Part shown: positions 60,985 to 64,000 of the stretch, piece by piece
Numbering within the stretch: the first letter of the stretch is position 1
How the letters are laid out: the number at the start of each line of letters is the position of its first letter
NCBI GenBank assembly: GCA_035222895.1
Contig: JAVYIG010007173.1
Coordinates: 42,047-106,046, forward strand
From: Strongylocentrotus droebachiensis
Lineage: Eukaryota; Echinodermata; Echinoidea; Camarodonta; Strongylocentrotidae
Length of the DNA: 64,000 nucleotides
Direction: 5' to 3'
Translations under genes and position numbers: made by a program
The notes under the pieces: model-generated
Database searches by the model: none
The model's input: only the letters and a program-made list of their open reading frames with translations
Told to the model about the DNA's origin: nothing

Positions 60985-61140
60985 AAAGCACTCAGGCAGA
61001 TAGGATGAAAGTCGAATCATCCAGATCGAATGCATCTGCATATATTTTGATCTATTTGACCTGACTTCGATTTAATCTTGAATGCCCAGAACCGGAAAGG
61101 ATGGATGTCGCATCAGTTATTAAATCGAGCCCATCTTTAC
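60985..61140 (-). repeat. Degenerate echoes of the vWD exon's 5' edge
   Basis: Two stretches (about 60998-61045 and 61095-61138) resemble the acceptor side of the exon ending at 60859: aggatgaaagtcgaatcatc and aggatggatgtcgcatcag, each followed by a cgaatgcatc/cgagcccatc block and an acceptor-like edge. The first reads DAFDLDDSTFILSA then a stop. Confidence 0.5.
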
Positions 61141-61490
61141 ATGTAATTATGTGAACGAATATGATTTTAATTCATTAGACGAAATATAATTATTTAGGTA
61201 CGAATTACCGATCTGGCTTGATATTAGTCAGAACTTCAGAAAGCGTTCAATTCCGCGCCAACGATGGAACAACTTGAATAAAGTGCGAGAAGTCAAAACT
61301 CACCAAGGCGCTGTGTATAACACGAGTATGCGAGAAGTTCATTATTCAAAAGTGAAAAAGCGCCTTGTTTAAATCGAGAAGGCAAGAAGTCAACTCACCA
61401 GTCGCCTTCCATATTTAAGAAAGGCGCCTAATGGCGAGTATTGAAAACTCGCCTTCTTGCTGTACGTTCGAGCTTCCGCAGATTATATAT

Positions 61491-62680
61491 ACACTGTTGG
61501 TCATAATGGTGGAATAATTATTTTTACCCCAATTTATTGAATGATTTTAACAATGATTTATTCCTAATAGATCTAGATAATAGTATACATTCTCAGATTT
61601 TATTGAATGAAAACTAGGGAGTGTTTGTTTTGGGTGACTGCTAAAGCATGTGTGTGCTGCTATGCTAATAAACTAGGGGACCTACGTCTTTAAATCCTTA
61701 ATACTCATACTACTACTACTAACTCTACTACTAAAACTACTCCTACTTCTACCTATACTGCTACTACTACCACTACTATTACTACTAAAACTACTCCTAC
61801 TTCTACCTATACTGCTACTACTACCACTACTATTACTACTATTTTACAACTATTAGTACTACTACTACTACTACTACTACTACTAATATTGCTACTAATA
61901 CTACTACTAATACTTGGTCCTAATGATTGAATACTTATCTTTACCCCCAATTTATCGAATGATTTTGACAATGATTTATTCCTAATAGATCTAGATAATA
62001 GTATAGATTCTCAGATTTTATTGAATGACAATTGGGGAGTGTTTGTTTTGGGTGACTGCTAAAGCATGTGTGTGCTGCTATGCTAATAAACTAGGGGACC
62101 TACGTCTTTAAATCCTTAATACTCATACTACTACTACTAACTCTACTACTAAAACTACTCCTACTTCTACCTATACTGCTACTACTACCACTACTATTAC
62201 TACTAAAACTACTCCTACTTCTACCTATACTGCTACTACTACCACTACTATTACTACTATTTTACAACTATTAGTACTACTACTACTACTACTACTACTA
62301 CTAATATTGCTACTAATACTACTACTAATACTTGGTCCTAATGATTGAATACTTATCTTTACCCCCAATTTATCGAATGATTTTGACAATGATTTATTCC
62401 TAATAGATCTAGATAATAGTATAGATTCTCAGATTTTATTGAATGACAATTGGGGAGTGTTTGTTTTGCGTGACTGCTAAAGCATGTGTGTGCTGCTATG
62501 CTAATAAACTAGGGGACCTACGTCTTTAAGTCCTTACTGACAGTAATGGGGATTAATGCCTCATAAAAGGGCACCAATATGGCACATCGACACGTTTTTT
62601 TTTATCCTGGGGGCTCACAGTAACGAGGCCATTACTTAGCCAATGAATCATGACTGTACGTAGTGGGCGCTAGGGTACGT
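61491..62680 (-). repeat. 421-bp tandem duplication of SINE fragment plus (TAC)n microsatellite
   Basis: Two almost identical copies (about 61503-61923 and 61924-62343), each a SINE tail/core (reverse) followed by a CTA/ACT-rich tract; the final SINE copy (62344-62680) is complete with its head. A shorter internal repeat (aaaactactcctacttctac) recurs within each microsatellite. Confidence 0.8.
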
Positions 62681-62759
62681 TGACGCCCCCCACACAAAAA
62701 TGTTTACTGACATCTCAGCAAATGACCCCCTATTGGACTTACGATAACCTCCAGCGTAT

Positions 62760-63360
62760 CAGCCCATAAACCCTTCAAGTGTCATGGAGATTCATCCACG
62801 GAAAGTGTACCATGAGCTGAAAAAGACAGCAGTTGGTAAAAACTTGTGTACCAGATGGAGTGTCCGCAAAGCTGGTTTGTGAGTTCGCAGCAGAGCTGAC
62901 TTCACCAGTATGAAGTACACTCCATAAAGGGAAAGAAAAGTCCCGTCACAGTGGATAAGATCTAATGATGTTCCGGTCCCAAAGATATCTCCCCCCACAA
63001 TAGATCAACTGAGACCAGTCTCTCTGACGGACCGCTCTGCGAAATTGGCTGAACTCTTCATCTATCGCCAACTACTGGCAGACATCGAACCTAAGATTGA
63101 CCCTAAACAGTATGAAAGTCGGAGAGGAAATTCCACTGCTCATTATCTCGTAAATCTTCTACATTTCCTCCACATCAATGCTGATCAGAATTCGCAGAAT
63201 CGCTATACAAGCACTTTCGTGACTGGCTCCCAGCGACGCAGAGCACGAATCGACGGTTGAGACACAGTGAAAGATTGAGAGACTTTAAAGCCCGAACAGA
63301 AAAACTAAGAAACAGTACTCTTCCTTACTCTTCAAGAACTCTGAATGAACATTTTGTCTG
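62760..63360 (+). mobile_element. Broken LINE reverse transcriptase (non-LTR retrotransposon)
   Basis: In shifting plus-strand frames: KLVCEFAAELTSPV (62868-62908), VPSQWIRSNDVPVPKISPP then LRPVSLTDRSAKLAEL (62941-63060), QYESRRGNSTAHYLVNLLHF (63106-63165), and a C-terminal RLRDFKARTEKL...STLPYSSRTLN segment (63270-63345). The PxxQW...PxPK...xxLRPISLT and Q(F/Y)G-x-R-x-G-S motifs are RT fingers/palm signatures. Stops, frameshifts and a missing catalytic FADD region show a dead, internally deleted copy. Confidence 0.75.
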
Positions 63361-63399
63361 ATGTAATTAACTTTGTTTGTCTGACATTCACTCTTGTTG

Positions 63400-64000
63400 T
63401 AATATATAGTGAAATGCATAAAACCCTTTGAGGGTTGTATTTGCCAGTGATTGTGCAGTTGGTGTTTAATCATTTAATTTTGTAATCAATTTTTCAATTA
63501 TTTCCTTTTTAATTGTAAATTAATATTTATACTAATAGCATTGAATTTGTAATAATGATTATGTCTGGAATATTAATGAATTCACACGAACCATCGAGGA
63601 TTTAAGCATTGCGATATGTTTTTTTGTTATTTTTTCACCACAAATTTGAATATTCTTTGCGAATTTGCAACCTTAATCACATTGTTTCTTAATTCATTAT
63701 GAAATTTAATCCAATATTTGCAATATTTTCAACCAATGACACAAGGTATCCTGTCAGCATAGGTCAGAACATGGACTTACTAAATAACTGAATGGAGCTC
63801 TATGTCAAAGCTCGATTGCATTTGATGACCGCACCACCATCTCTGACCCTCCTATTCTCGAAACTCCTTCCGATAGAGGCAGCTAAAACCCACTTAAAAT
63901 TTTTCCTCATATGACCCAGTTGTCATTGTTTACATTTCCCATGAACACCCCGGTAGGTAGCAATATGATGGAACGCTCACCCCCGCCCCCCACCCCGCCC
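63400..64000. other. No gene supported at the right edge
   Basis: AT-rich sequence, probably the LINE 3' UTR and older repeats. A KLLPIEAAKTHLKFFL-like plus-strand stretch near 63870-63918 resembles a LINE ORF2 end but is too short to call. Confidence 0.35.

Overview
This is animal (metazoan) genomic DNA. It is AT-rich and intron-containing, with tRNA-derived SINEs, LINE tails, MITEs and trinucleotide microsatellites. The gene families (EGF/mucin and a MUC4-like vWD tail) and the repeat style suggest a marine deuterostome invertebrate, most likely an echinoderm; that assignment is an inference and I could not confirm it. I see no prokaryotic features.

The first 45 kb looks like a satellite array with many short plus-strand reading frames rich in Val-Val-Pro-Gly. 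Those frames are antisense shadows. Read on the minus strand, the same DNA is a very large mucin gene. I count 100 cassette exons of 84-300 bp coding for Thr-Thr-Pro-Gly-type repeats, each normally bounded by TTTATCCCTCAG (acceptor) and G|GTTAGG (donor). Every cassette has a length divisible by three and is phase 1 at both ends, so the split Gly codon (G|GA) is rebuilt at each junction and cassettes can be added, lost or skipped without changing frame. Together they total about 19.0 kb of coding sequence, about 6,300 residues if all are used. The 5' end of the gene is also in the window: a signal-peptide exon (49433-49510), a 37-nt exon (47336-47372) that changes phase 0 to phase 1, and two tandem EGF-like exons (46830-46943 and 45689-45802). 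The 3' end lies beyond position 1.

Layout of the cassette array from left to right: 163-15218 has 34 mixed cassettes carrying two nested segmental duplications (about 3.19 kb and 5.37 kb). 15462-37570 has 26 copies of an 862-bp two-exon dimer with a higher-order tetramer pattern (3,448 bp). 37814-45015 has 14 older, more divergent cassettes interrupted by a piggyBac-like TTAA element, a probable solo LTR and a MITE that destroyed one cassette. Several cassettes have lost a splice site, and those losses were copied along with the duplications.

47.4-49.4 kb is intron 1 of the mucin gene. 49.6-58 kb is repeat-rich DNA (SINEs, a fold-back element, LINE 3' ends, MITEs, microsatellites) with no gene I can support. 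58063-60859 holds four minus-strand exons homologous to the region that ends the vWD domain and follows it in MUC4-like proteins. They splice in frame with one another, but one has a 1-bp frameshift and another an in-frame TAA, so this is probably a decayed gene piece. 61-64 kb is SINE and microsatellite tandem duplications plus a broken LINE reverse transcriptase.
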